A stretch of 48,485 bases of DNA, taken from assembly GCA_031286165.1 (NCBI GenBank), contig JAITUU010000031.1, forward strand, positions 1 through 48,485. The letters run 5' to 3'. Source of the DNA: Bacteroidales bacterium (GTDB lineage Bacteria > Bacteroidota > Bacteroidia > Bacteroidales > UBA1715). The notes beneath the pieces were generated by a model. It saw nothing but the letters and a program-made list of their open reading frames with translations. It was not told where the DNA came from and searched no databases. Positions 15,958 through 23,340 of the stretch are shown here, piece after piece; within the stretch, counting starts at the first letter, position 1, and each line of letters begins with the position of its first letter. A program made the translations under genes and the position numbers.

Positions 15958-17715
15958 ATGAATAAACAGAAAATAGTGCGAATGTGTGTATGTGTGTGTG
16001 TGGCACTTTTCTCATGTTCTACACTTTTTGGGCAAGACACCGTAAAAGTGTATTGGCGCAACGGCAAAATTGCCGGCAAAGGCTATATGCTCGATGGCAA
16101 CGAACACGGCACGTGGCAATATTGGGATTCGTTGGGGCGAAAAACCCAAGAAACCGAATATATGCGCGGACGATTGCACGGAAAAAACACCGAATTTTAC
16201 CCGAATGGCTCACCCAAAATTGTGGCAACCTACAAACTCAATGCGCTCAACGGCATTTATACCGAATACAGCGAAATTGGACACAAGCAAATAGAAGGAT
16301 ATTTTAAAAACAATGCCAAAGATAGTGCGTGGCAGTATTTTTACCCCACAGGGAACCGCGTGCGTGTGGAATATATGTATCGCAACGACACTGCTTTTTT
16401 GTGGAACAACTGCCTGCAAAAAGGATTTTGCATGGTGCGCAATGGTAACGGAAATTGGGAAGATACGTGGCAAAACGGAAATCTCAAAGAAAAAGGACGT
16501 TACGAAGACGGTTTAAAGACCGGCGAATGGGAAAGTTATTTTGAAAACGGTGCACAGCAATCGAAAGGCGAATATGAACGCGGTGAAAAAGTGGGCGATT
16601 GGGTGGAATACTACGAAAACGGGAAATTGAAAGAACGCCGCAATGCACAAAAAGGAACGTATGAGGCGTGGTTTATAAGCGGAAAACCGCAGGTGCAAGG
16701 ATTTTTGAAAAACGATACACGCGATTCGCTGTGGACTACGTGGAACGAAAACGGCACCGTAATTACGCGCTCGCGCTACAAAAACGGAAAAATGGACGGT
16801 GTGCAGGAACAATTTTTTGCAAACGGGAAACCCGCATCCACCATAGAATACAAAGCAGGCAAAAAACACGGAAAAGCAGTGTGGTATCACGAAAACAATG
16901 CCAAACAAGCAATAGACATGGAAGGCTACTTTGCCGATGATGTACAACAAGGCACGTGGATTTATTGGCGAGCCGATGGCAAAGGCGTGGGCAATACCGG
17001 CGATTACGACAAAGGTTTAAAAACCGGACATTGGAAATGGTACTACGATAGTAAAAACCTGTGGAAAGAAGGCGATTACGCACAAGGACTAAAAACCGGC
17101 ACATGGACATTTTACTACGAAAACGGACAAAAAGAACACGAAGGAAAATTTGTGAACGATAAAGAACACGGAAAATTTGAACAATGGTTCGACAACGGAA
17201 AATTACAAACCGTAGGCTACTTCGATATGGGAAAAATGACCGGCACATGGCAGGGTTGGTACGAAGAAAAACCCACGCAACAAATGTACAATACCGAATA
17301 TAAAGACGGCGTAAATCACGGAACTGCTACTATGTGGAACTTAAACGGCATAGTACAATCCGAAAAAAATTACCAAAACGGTGATTTTCACGGAACATCG
17401 AAAACCTACTTTATGAACGGGAAACCCAATATTTTTGGCGAATACAATAAAGGAAAAATGACCGGAACGTGGCAGTATTACAACGAATCGGGAACATGCG
17501 AACGAGAACTTTCGTACAACAACGGTATTCCCGAAGGAAAATGGACAATTCGCTACAAAGAAGGTCCGCTCAAAGAAGAAATAACCTACAAACACGGAGA
17601 GCGGCACGGCGATTACAAGCACTACGGCATTCGCGGCGAGTTGCAATACCACGTGGTGTATAAAAACGGGCAAATTGCAAAAACGAAAATTGATGCAAAA
17701 AAAAGTATCAAGTAG
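15958..17715 (+). CDS. Exported MORN_2-repeat protein
   Basis: A 585-aa protein with an N-terminal hydrophobic signal segment (1-25, ending STLFGQ; SC within it could be a weak lipobox) followed by roughly 20 repeats of about 23 residues with the core GxWxxYxxNGxxxxxGxYxxG (MORN_2, YwqK-like). Such repeats form extended beta sheets. In the middle one stretch (about 140-165) is degenerate. No enzymatic motif is seen. It is likely a periplasmic or outer-membrane-attached structural or binding protein; function unknown. The name antitoxin often given to this family should not be read literally, as no toxin gene is next to it. Confidence 0.85.
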   Translation: MNKQKIVRMCVCVCVALFSCSTLFGQDTVKVYWRNGKIAGKGYMLDGNEHGTWQYWDSLGRKTQETEYMRGRLHGKNTEFYPNGSPKIVATYKLNALNGIYTEYSEIGHKQIEGYFKNNAKDSAWQYFYPTGNRVRVEYMYRNDTAFLWNNCLQKGFCMVRNGNGNWEDTWQNGNLKEKGRYEDGLKTGEWESYFENGAQQSKGEYERGEKVGDWVEYYENGKLKERRNAQKGTYEAWFISGKPQVQGFLKNDTRDSLWTTWNENGTVITRSRYKNGKMDGVQEQFFANGKPASTIEYKAGKKHGKAVWYHENNAKQAIDMEGYFADDVQQGTWIYWRADGKGVGNTGDYDKGLKTGHWKWYYDSKNLWKEGDYAQGLKTGTWTFYYENGQKEHEGKFVNDKEHGKFEQWFDNGKLQTVGYFDMGKMTGTWQGWYEEKPTQQMYNTEYKDGVNHGTATMWNLNGIVQSEKNYQNGDFHGTSKTYFMNGKPNIFGEYNKGKMTGTWQYYNESGTCERELSYNNGIPEGKWTIRYKEGPLKEEITYKHGERHGDYKHYGIRGELQYHVVYKNGQIAKTKIDAKKSIK

Positions 17716-17775
17716 TAAGTACTGAGTAATGAGTACTCAAATCGTAATACTGAATACTTGCTACCGAATACTACT

Positions 17776-19587
17776 ATGCAAATAGAACTCCTTTCTCCGG
17801 CAAAAAACTACGACTGCGGTGTGGCTGCCATTCAGCATGGTGCCGATGCGGTATATATAGGTGCTGCGGCGTTTGGTGCGCGCGCTGCGGCGGCAAATTC
17901 ACTCGCCGACATTGCCCGATTGATTGATTACGCTCATCAGTTTCATGCGCGAGTGTATGTCGCGCTCAACACCATTCTTTTCGACCACGAAATAAACGAT
18001 GCCGTACAACTCTGTTGGCAACTTCACGAAATTGGTGCCGATGCCCTCATTATTCAAGATTTGGGATTATTGGCGAGCAATCTCCCTCCTATTCCACTCC
18101 ACGCCAGCACGCAACTCAACAATCGCACGGCAGAAAAAGTACAATTTTTGGAATCCGTAGGATTTTCGCAGGTGGTGCTTGCTCGCGAACTTTCACTGAC
18201 GCAAATTCAAGAAATTCGCACAAATACAAAGATTGCACTGGAATGTTTTGTGCATGGCGCAGTGTGCGTGTGTTACAGCGGACAATGCTACCTGAGTGCC
18301 TACGCACAGGGCAGAAGCGGCAATCGCGGTGTGTGCAGCCAAATGTGTCGCCATAAATACAAAGTGGAAGGTTTGGGCGAAAGTTTTGAAGCCTACGCAC
18401 TTTCGCCTATGGATTTGCACTTGGGACATAAAATTCCCGAACTCATGGCTGCGGGCGTTACAAGTTTCAAAATTGAAGGGCGGCTCAAAGATAGTGCCTA
18501 CGTAAAAAACACCACCGCCTATTTTCGCCGCATACTTGATGCCGAAATTGCGAAAAATCTGCACTACCGCCGTGCATCGCAGGGCGTAGAAACAGTTTCG
18601 TTCACGCCCGATATTCACAAAACGTTTGCCCGTGCCTTTACCGATTATTATATAGAAAAACCGCGCAATACCATTGCCGATTTAGAAACACCCAAAGCAC
18701 GCGGTGAATATTTGGGAAACGTTGCATTTTTACAAGGAAAAACACTGCGCATAGAAACCGCTAAAACCCTCCACAATGGCGATGGCTTGTGTTTTATAGA
18801 TTCTCAAGGCGAATTGCAGGGCGTGCGCGTTAATTCCGCAAAGAATGGCAACATTGAACTATCGCAAAACAGCACAATTCCTATCGGTACACAAATATGG
18901 CGCAATTACTCCGCAGACTTTCATAAACAGGTAGAACAAAGCGAAAACTGCCGACACATAGAAGTAGATGCACTATTTTGCGAAACGGAACACGGCTACG
19001 CGCTCACGCTGAATGACGATTACGGAAATTCCGCCACCATAGAAGAGCACACCGAAGCGCAGCAAGCAAAAAATCCCGAAAAAGCGGAAGAAAGCGTTCG
19101 CACGCAGTTGCGCAAAAGCGGTGATACCATATTTACCATACGCACTGTGGAAATTTCGTGGCGGCAGCCGCTATTTATTCCCATTGCCGCACTCAACGAA
19201 CTGCGCCGCAGCACACTGAATAAATTGCAGTCTATTCGTTTGCAGAATTTTATCACGCCTCCTTTTGCAATTGTTGAGCGTAGTCGAAACAAAGGGCTGC
19301 TCTACCCCCTACCGCACGATACGCGTCTGAATTGCGCAAACGAAAAAGCACAAGAATTTTTCAAACATCACGGCGTGGAAAATCCCGCACCGGCATTTGA
19401 AATAGAACAAAACACTGCAATTCCACTCATGACCACCAAATACTGCCTGCGATTTGAAACCGGAAATTGCCCTCGCACGAACAAAAACATTCCCAACGCA
19501 CAGGAAGTGTATATTTCCGATAACAAACACCGTTTTCGCCTATCGTTTAATTGCGCACAGTGCGAAATGAATGTGTGCAGTACTTAG
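17776..19587 (+). CDS. U32-family protein, RlhA-like (collagenase-type peptidase / rRNA hydroxylase)
   Basis: 603 aa from the ATG at 17776; the upstream TTG at 17758 is rejected because MQIELLSPAKN is the family start. Seen: AVYIGAAAFGARAAA, the U32 signature ECFVHGAVCVCYSGQCYLS (about 156-174) with RGVCSQMCRHKY giving the Fe-S cysteines, a middle DUF3656-like domain (DGLCFIDSQGELQGVRV), and a C-terminal cysteine set (NCPRTNK, NCAQCEMNVC). This architecture matches E. coli RlhA, which hydroxylates C2501 of 23S rRNA, better than the short TrhP. Annotated peptidase activity in the family is doubtful. Confidence 0.85.
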   Translation: MQIELLSPAKNYDCGVAAIQHGADAVYIGAAAFGARAAAANSLADIARLIDYAHQFHARVYVALNTILFDHEINDAVQLCWQLHEIGADALIIQDLGLLASNLPPIPLHASTQLNNRTAEKVQFLESVGFSQVVLARELSLTQIQEIRTNTKIALECFVHGAVCVCYSGQCYLSAYAQGRSGNRGVCSQMCRHKYKVEGLGESFEAYALSPMDLHLGHKIPELMAAGVTSFKIEGRLKDSAYVKNTTAYFRRILDAEIAKNLHYRRASQGVETVSFTPDIHKTFARAFTDYYIEKPRNTIADLETPKARGEYLGNVAFLQGKTLRIETAKTLHNGDGLCFIDSQGELQGVRVNSAKNGNIELSQNSTIPIGTQIWRNYSADFHKQVEQSENCRHIEVDALFCETEHGYALTLNDDYGNSATIEEHTEAQQAKNPEKAEESVRTQLRKSGDTIFTIRTVEISWRQPLFIPIAALNELRRSTLNKLQSIRLQNFITPPFAIVERSRNKGLLYPLPHDTRLNCANEKAQEFFKHHGVENPAPAFEIEQNTAIPLMTTKYCLRFETGNCPRTNKNIPNAQEVYISDNKHRFRLSFNCAQCEMNVCST

Positions 19588-19658
19588 TTATCAGTTAGTA
19601 GATATACGATTATTTGCAAAATTATTCTAACAACTAAGCACTAATAACTAAGAAAAAA

Positions 19659-19986
19659 TACAGTAGGTCTATAAGCCGGATTCTGTATCAAAAAACGTAT
19701 TTTGATTTCTATCATTTATCTAATGCAACCTACCCTCCAACTTGGGCGAGCAGCCCTCAGGCGTTGGTTTACTTGGTCTTGCAACTTGTGAGTAGCACGC
19801 CTGCCTCAATCGCTTGCCGCAGCGGTAGGCTCTTACCCCACCTTCTCACCCTTACCAATTGCTTGGCGGTTATTTTCTTCTGCTATACTATGCACTCGCG
19901 CACATCTGTTCTTTCAACAGCACAATGCTCTGTGTTGTCCGGACTTTCCTCTCCCATTACCGAGAGCGATAGAACGACCTACTGCG
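19659..19986 (-). ncRNA. rnpB: RNase P RNA (class A)
   Basis: The catalytic RNA that matures tRNA 5' ends. On the minus strand the 5' part carries GAGGAAAGTCCGG (complement of 19939-19951) and the 3' part carries ACAGAATCCGGCTTAT (complement of 19671-19686), the two universally conserved segments that form P4 and its neighbours. The ends CAGTAGGT and ACCTACTG pair as P1. A T-run follows the 3' end. An exact -7 box abuts the 5' end. About 328 nt. Confidence 0.95.
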
Positions 19987-19989
19987 GCA

Positions 19990-20027
19990 CAAAATTAAGA
20001 ATTAAGAATTAAGAATTAAGAATTAAG
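19990..20027 (-). promoter_or_regulatory. rnpB promoter with heptamer tandem repeat in the -33 zone
   Basis: On the minus strand TAATTTTG (19990-19997) matches TAnnTTTG and predicts a start at the first base of P1. Directly upstream, five perfect copies of AATTAAG (19993-20027, plus-strand reading) occupy the spacer and the -33 position, where no TTG exists. Confidence 0.5.
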
Positions 20028-20101
20028 AGAATTATTTTAGAAAAAGTTTAAAAGCCAGCAAGTCTATAAGTCAAAAAGTCTTACATCTATTAGTCTTGTA
20101 T

Positions 20102-21127
20102 CTACACTTCTCGTTGTGCTATATAATTTCGCCAGCGGCGCATCAATTCTTGCATATCAGCGGGAATTTCGGAATCGAACTGCATATATTCACCGGTTAC
20201 GGGATGTTTAAAGCCCAGCGTTTTGGCGTGCAGTGCTTGTCGTGGGCATAGTTCAAAACAGTTTTGCACAAATTGCTTATAATTTGCAAAGGTCGTTCCG
20301 CGCAAAATTTGATTTCCGCCATAGGTTTCATCGTTGAAAAGCGGATGCCCTATGGATTTAAAATGCACGCGGATTTGATGCGTTCTGCCGGTTTCCAATT
20401 TACACTCCACCACCGACACATAGCCCAATTCTTCCAACACTTTGTAGTGCGTTACCGACCATTTTCCGCCGGTTTCATCGGAAAAAAGTGCGCGAATTTT
20501 TCTATCTTTAAGACTGCGCCCCATGTAGCCGGTTATGGTTCCGGTGGGTTCTTTGAGCCTTCCCCACACTACGGCTACGTAAGTGCGTTCGCTCGTTTTA
20601 TGAAAAAACTGCGATGCCAATGCCGTTTTTGCCGCTTCGTTTTTTGCAAGCACCAAAAGTCCCGAAGTATCTTTATCTATGCGGTGTACCAATCCGGGTC
20701 GGGGGTCGTTTTCTTCAAATTGCATAGTATCGCGCAAATGCCACGCTACGGCATTTACCAGCGTGCCGCTGTAATTTCCACAACCGGGGTGCACCACCAT
20801 ACCTGCCGCTTTATTGATTACCATCACGCTCTCGTCTTCATACAGCACATTGAGCGGAATATCCTGCGGAATTATGGTAATTTCCTGTTTGGGAAATGCC
20901 ATTTCTATGGAAATAACATCGCCCGGCTTTACTTTGTAGTTCGATTTTATAGCCTTGCCGTTGGCAAAAAGTTGTCCGTTTTCCGCCGCTTCTTGAATTT
21001 TATTACGCGAAAAATCATTGAGTTTGTCGCACAAAAATTTATCTACGCGCAAGGCTGTTTGCCCTTTATCAACTTCAAATTTGTAGTGTTCGTACAAACC
21101 TCGCTCGTTTCCCGCACAATCATTCAT
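20102..21127 (-). CDS. rluD: 23S rRNA pseudouridine synthase, RluD-like
   Basis: RluA/RluD-family pseudouridine synthase. Seen: an S4 RNA-binding domain (RVDKFLCDKL..FSRNKIQEAAENG, residues 27-51), VINKAAGMVVHPG (103-115), the catalytic motif HRIDKDTSGLLVL with aspartate 151, and GRTHQIRVH. 341 aa. It is 9 nt downstream of argG on the same strand and upstream of rnpB. The RluD rather than RluC identity is by overall architecture. Confidence 0.88.
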   Translation of the reverse strand: MNDCAGNERGLYEHYKFEVDKGQTALRVDKFLCDKLNDFSRNKIQEAAENGQLFANGKAIKSNYKVKPGDVISIEMAFPKQEITIIPQDIPLNVLYEDESVMVINKAAGMVVHPGCGNYSGTLVNAVAWHLRDTMQFEENDPRPGLVHRIDKDTSGLLVLAKNEAAKTALASQFFHKTSERTYVAVVWGRLKEPTGTITGYMGRSLKDRKIRALFSDETGGKWSVTHYKVLEELGYVSVVECKLETGRTHQIRVHFKSIGHPLFNDETYGGNQILRGTTFANYKQFVQNCFELCPRQALHAKTLGFKHPVTGEYMQFDSEIPADMQELMRRWRNYIAQREV

Positions 21128-21136
21128 AGAGCAGAT

Positions 21137-22324
21137 TTAATCCTCTACCGAATTGTATAATTTAATTTGATTTGCCAAAATTTTGGTAAATCCCTTCACA
21201 TCTTCGCCCGAAAATGCGGTGTTCATTTCGCCGTATTGGGCGAATTTCGCCTGCATCATGTCGTATTTCGATTCTATACCTATCACATCAAAATAATAAG
21301 GCGCGAGTTTCACAAACACTTTTCCGCTCACGTGCTCTTGGGTATCTTTCAAAAATTTTTCAATATTACGCATCACCGGCTCTTGATATTGCGCTTCGTG
21401 GAGCAACATTCCGTACCAATTCGCAAGTTGTTCTTTCCAATAGAGTTGCCATTTGGTAAGATTATGTTTTTCAAGTTGATGATGTGCTTTTATAATAATC
21501 ATGGGAGCCGCCGCCTCAAACGCCACACGACCTTTGATACCTATAATGGTATCGCCCACGTGCATACCGCGCCCAATGGCAAATTGCGCCGCACGTTTAT
21601 TGAGTACTTGAATAATTTCGAGCGGATTTTTGTAAATCACGCCATCGAGAGCCACCAAATCGCCTTTGTCAAATTCCAATTCTATACGCTCTTCTTCGTG
21701 TTTTTGCAACTGTGATGGATAGGCAGTTTCGGGAATGGTTTTCGATGAATGAAGCGTTTCTTTTCCACCTATGCTGGTACCCCAAAGTCCTTGATTGATA
21801 GAATATTCCGCTTTTTTGAAATCAAAATCTATACCATTATCTTTCAAATATTGTATTTCATATTCGCGGCTCAATTTTTTATCGCGCACGGGGGTTATAA
21901 TTTCAATTTCGGGGCAAATTACCTGAAAAGCCAAATCGAAACGCACTTGGTCGTTGCCGGCACCGGTGCTTCCGTGAATTATACAGGTTGCGCCCACTTC
22001 TTTTGCGTATTTTGCAAGTGCCATAGCCTGAAAAATGCGTTCGGAACTCACCGAAAGCGGATAGGTATTGTTTTTAAGAATATTTCCGTAAATCATGTAG
22101 CGAATACATTTTTTGTAATATTCCTGCGAAATATCCAAGCACACGTGTTTTGAAACACCCAAAGCCATAGCGCGGCGTTCTATTTCATGTAATTCTTCGG
22201 ACGAAAAACCGCCGGTATTTACCAGCACCGAATGAATGTGTAATCCCTCTTCTTTACTATAATATTTTGCGCAATACGAAGTATCTAATCCTCCGCTGAA
22301 TGCTAAAACTGCTATTTTCGACAT
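21137..22324 (-). CDS. argG: Argininosuccinate synthase
   Basis: Joins citrulline and aspartate with ATP in arginine synthesis (cytoplasm). Seen: the N-type ATP pyrophosphatase P-loop LAFSGGLDTSY (7-17), the STGAGNDQVRFDLAF segment and INQGLWGTSIGGKE. 395 aa from the ATG at 22324. The frame runs 34 codons further upstream through AT-rich tandem-repeat spacer, but the SGGLDTS motif is at the proper distance only from 22324, and a -7 box lies just before it. No other arg gene is nearby. Confidence 0.95.
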   Translation of the reverse strand: MSKIAVLAFSGGLDTSYCAKYYSKEEGLHIHSVLVNTGGFSSEELHEIERRAMALGVSKHVCLDISQEYYKKCIRYMIYGNILKNNTYPLSVSSERIFQAMALAKYAKEVGATCIIHGSTGAGNDQVRFDLAFQVICPEIEIITPVRDKKLSREYEIQYLKDNGIDFDFKKAEYSINQGLWGTSIGGKETLHSSKTIPETAYPSQLQKHEEERIELEFDKGDLVALDGVIYKNPLEIIQVLNKRAAQFAIGRGMHVGDTIIGIKGRVAFEAAAPMIIIKAHHQLEKHNLTKWQLYWKEQLANWYGMLLHEAQYQEPVMRNIEKFLKDTQEHVSGKVFVKLAPYYFDVIGIESKYDMMQAKFAQYGEMNTAFSGEDVKGFTKILANQIKLYNSVED

Positions 22325-22346
22325 TGACTCTAAAATTTTATTTCGG

Positions 22347-22388
22347 CAAACATACAAATTAATGAGTAATGAGTAATGAGTAATGAGT
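22347..22388 (-). promoter_or_regulatory. argG promoter with heptamer tandem repeat
   Basis: On the minus strand TATGTTTG (22347-22354) is an exact -7 box, giving a leader of about 17 nt. The -33 zone is filled by four perfect copies of AATGAGT (22361-22388). Confidence 0.45.
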
Positions 22389-22446
22389 ATTTTTTTTTGC
22401 ACTATTCCCATACGAAAATATATCAATATGACGATAAATTCAAAAT

Positions 22447-22492
22447 AATTTACAATTTACAATTTACAATTTACAATTAATATGTATCTTTG
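22447..22492 (+). promoter_or_regulatory. wza-like operon promoter with heptamer tandem repeat
   Basis: TATCTTTG at 22485-22492 matches the -7 consensus. Four perfect copies of AATTTAC (22447-22474) cover the -33 position. The predicted start near 22498 leaves about a 40-nt leader. The promoter is divergent from that of argG. Confidence 0.45.
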
Positions 22493-22536
22493 CGCGTTCT
22501 TTCTCAATATATGAATATTCTTATATATAAACTTGT

Positions 22537-23334
22537 ATGTTCAAACCAACATTTTTGCTGCCGAAAACTCTTGCGAGCAGCCTCATAGTGCTGTGTGCAC
22601 TTAGTTTTTTCAGTTGCACATCGAACCGTGATTTGGTGTATTTGCGCAACATGGGCACTCGCGATTCTTTGGTATTTCCCAAGCAAAATACCGAACCTCT
22701 ATTGCAAATAGGCGATATTGTGTATGTACGCATAGTGAGTATCAATAAAGACATCAATGATTTATTCAATTTAGATAATAATGCAAATCTTGCCGGTGCA
22801 AGCGATGCGCAAATTTCACTTAAAGGCTTCACAATAAACAACGATGGCACCATACGCCTGCCTGTGATAGATACCGTAAGCATAGGCGGACTTACCATAA
22901 ACCAAGCCGAGCAGGTAATTCAAAAAAGAGTAGATGTGTTTTTTAAAAATGCTACGGTAATTCTCAAATCACTGAACAATAAAATTTCGGTATTGGGCGA
23001 GGTCAATCGACCCGGTAGTTTTGTGGTAGCCCGCCCCGAAATCAATGTATTGGAAGCACTTGCCATGGCTGGCGATGTGGGGCAATTTGGCAACAAACGC
23101 AATATTACCATTATTCGCAACGATGGAAAAAACAACATAACCTACACCATAGACCTTACCGATAAAAACATACTCAAAAGCAAAGAATTTTACCTCTACC
23201 CCAACGATGTGGTAATAGTAAATCCGCAGTCAATGAAGGCGTTTCGCATGAGTTCGCCCACCTTTTCGCTCTTTTTTGCGGGGCTTACCACCTTGGTTAC
23301 TACTATGTCATTCTTATACACTATTTCACGATAA
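22537..23334 (+). CDS. Polysaccharide export outer-membrane lipoprotein (Wza/BexD-like)
   Basis: 265 aa. The N-terminus is a lipoprotein signal ending SFFSC (cysteine about 27), followed by DLVYLRNMG as in many Bacteroidota export proteins. A Poly_export domain (LLQIGDIVYVRIV ... GFTINNDGTIRLPVID) and one SLBB-like domain (ISVLGEVNRPGSFVV, NVLEALAMAGDVGQFG) follow, and a C-terminal hydrophobic helix (SLFFAGLTTLVTTMSFLY) fits the Wza ring. It forms the outer-membrane channel for capsule or exopolysaccharide. Six nt separate it from the Wzc-like kinase gene, its usual partner. Confidence 0.92.
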   Translation: MFKPTFLLPKTLASSLIVLCALSFFSCTSNRDLVYLRNMGTRDSLVFPKQNTEPLLQIGDIVYVRIVSINKDINDLFNLDNNANLAGASDAQISLKGFTINNDGTIRLPVIDTVSIGGLTINQAEQVIQKRVDVFFKNATVILKSLNNKISVLGEVNRPGSFVVARPEINVLEALAMAGDVGQFGNKRNITIIRNDGKNNITYTIDLTDKNILKSKEFYLYPNDVVIVNPQSMKAFRMSSPTFSLFFAGLTTLVTTMSFLYTISR

Positions 23335-23340
23335 TTTTTC

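Noticed and set aside
22325..22426. 34-codon N-terminal extension of argG
   Set aside because: It translates the tandem-repeat spacer and the promoter; the P-loop distance fits only the ATG at 22324.
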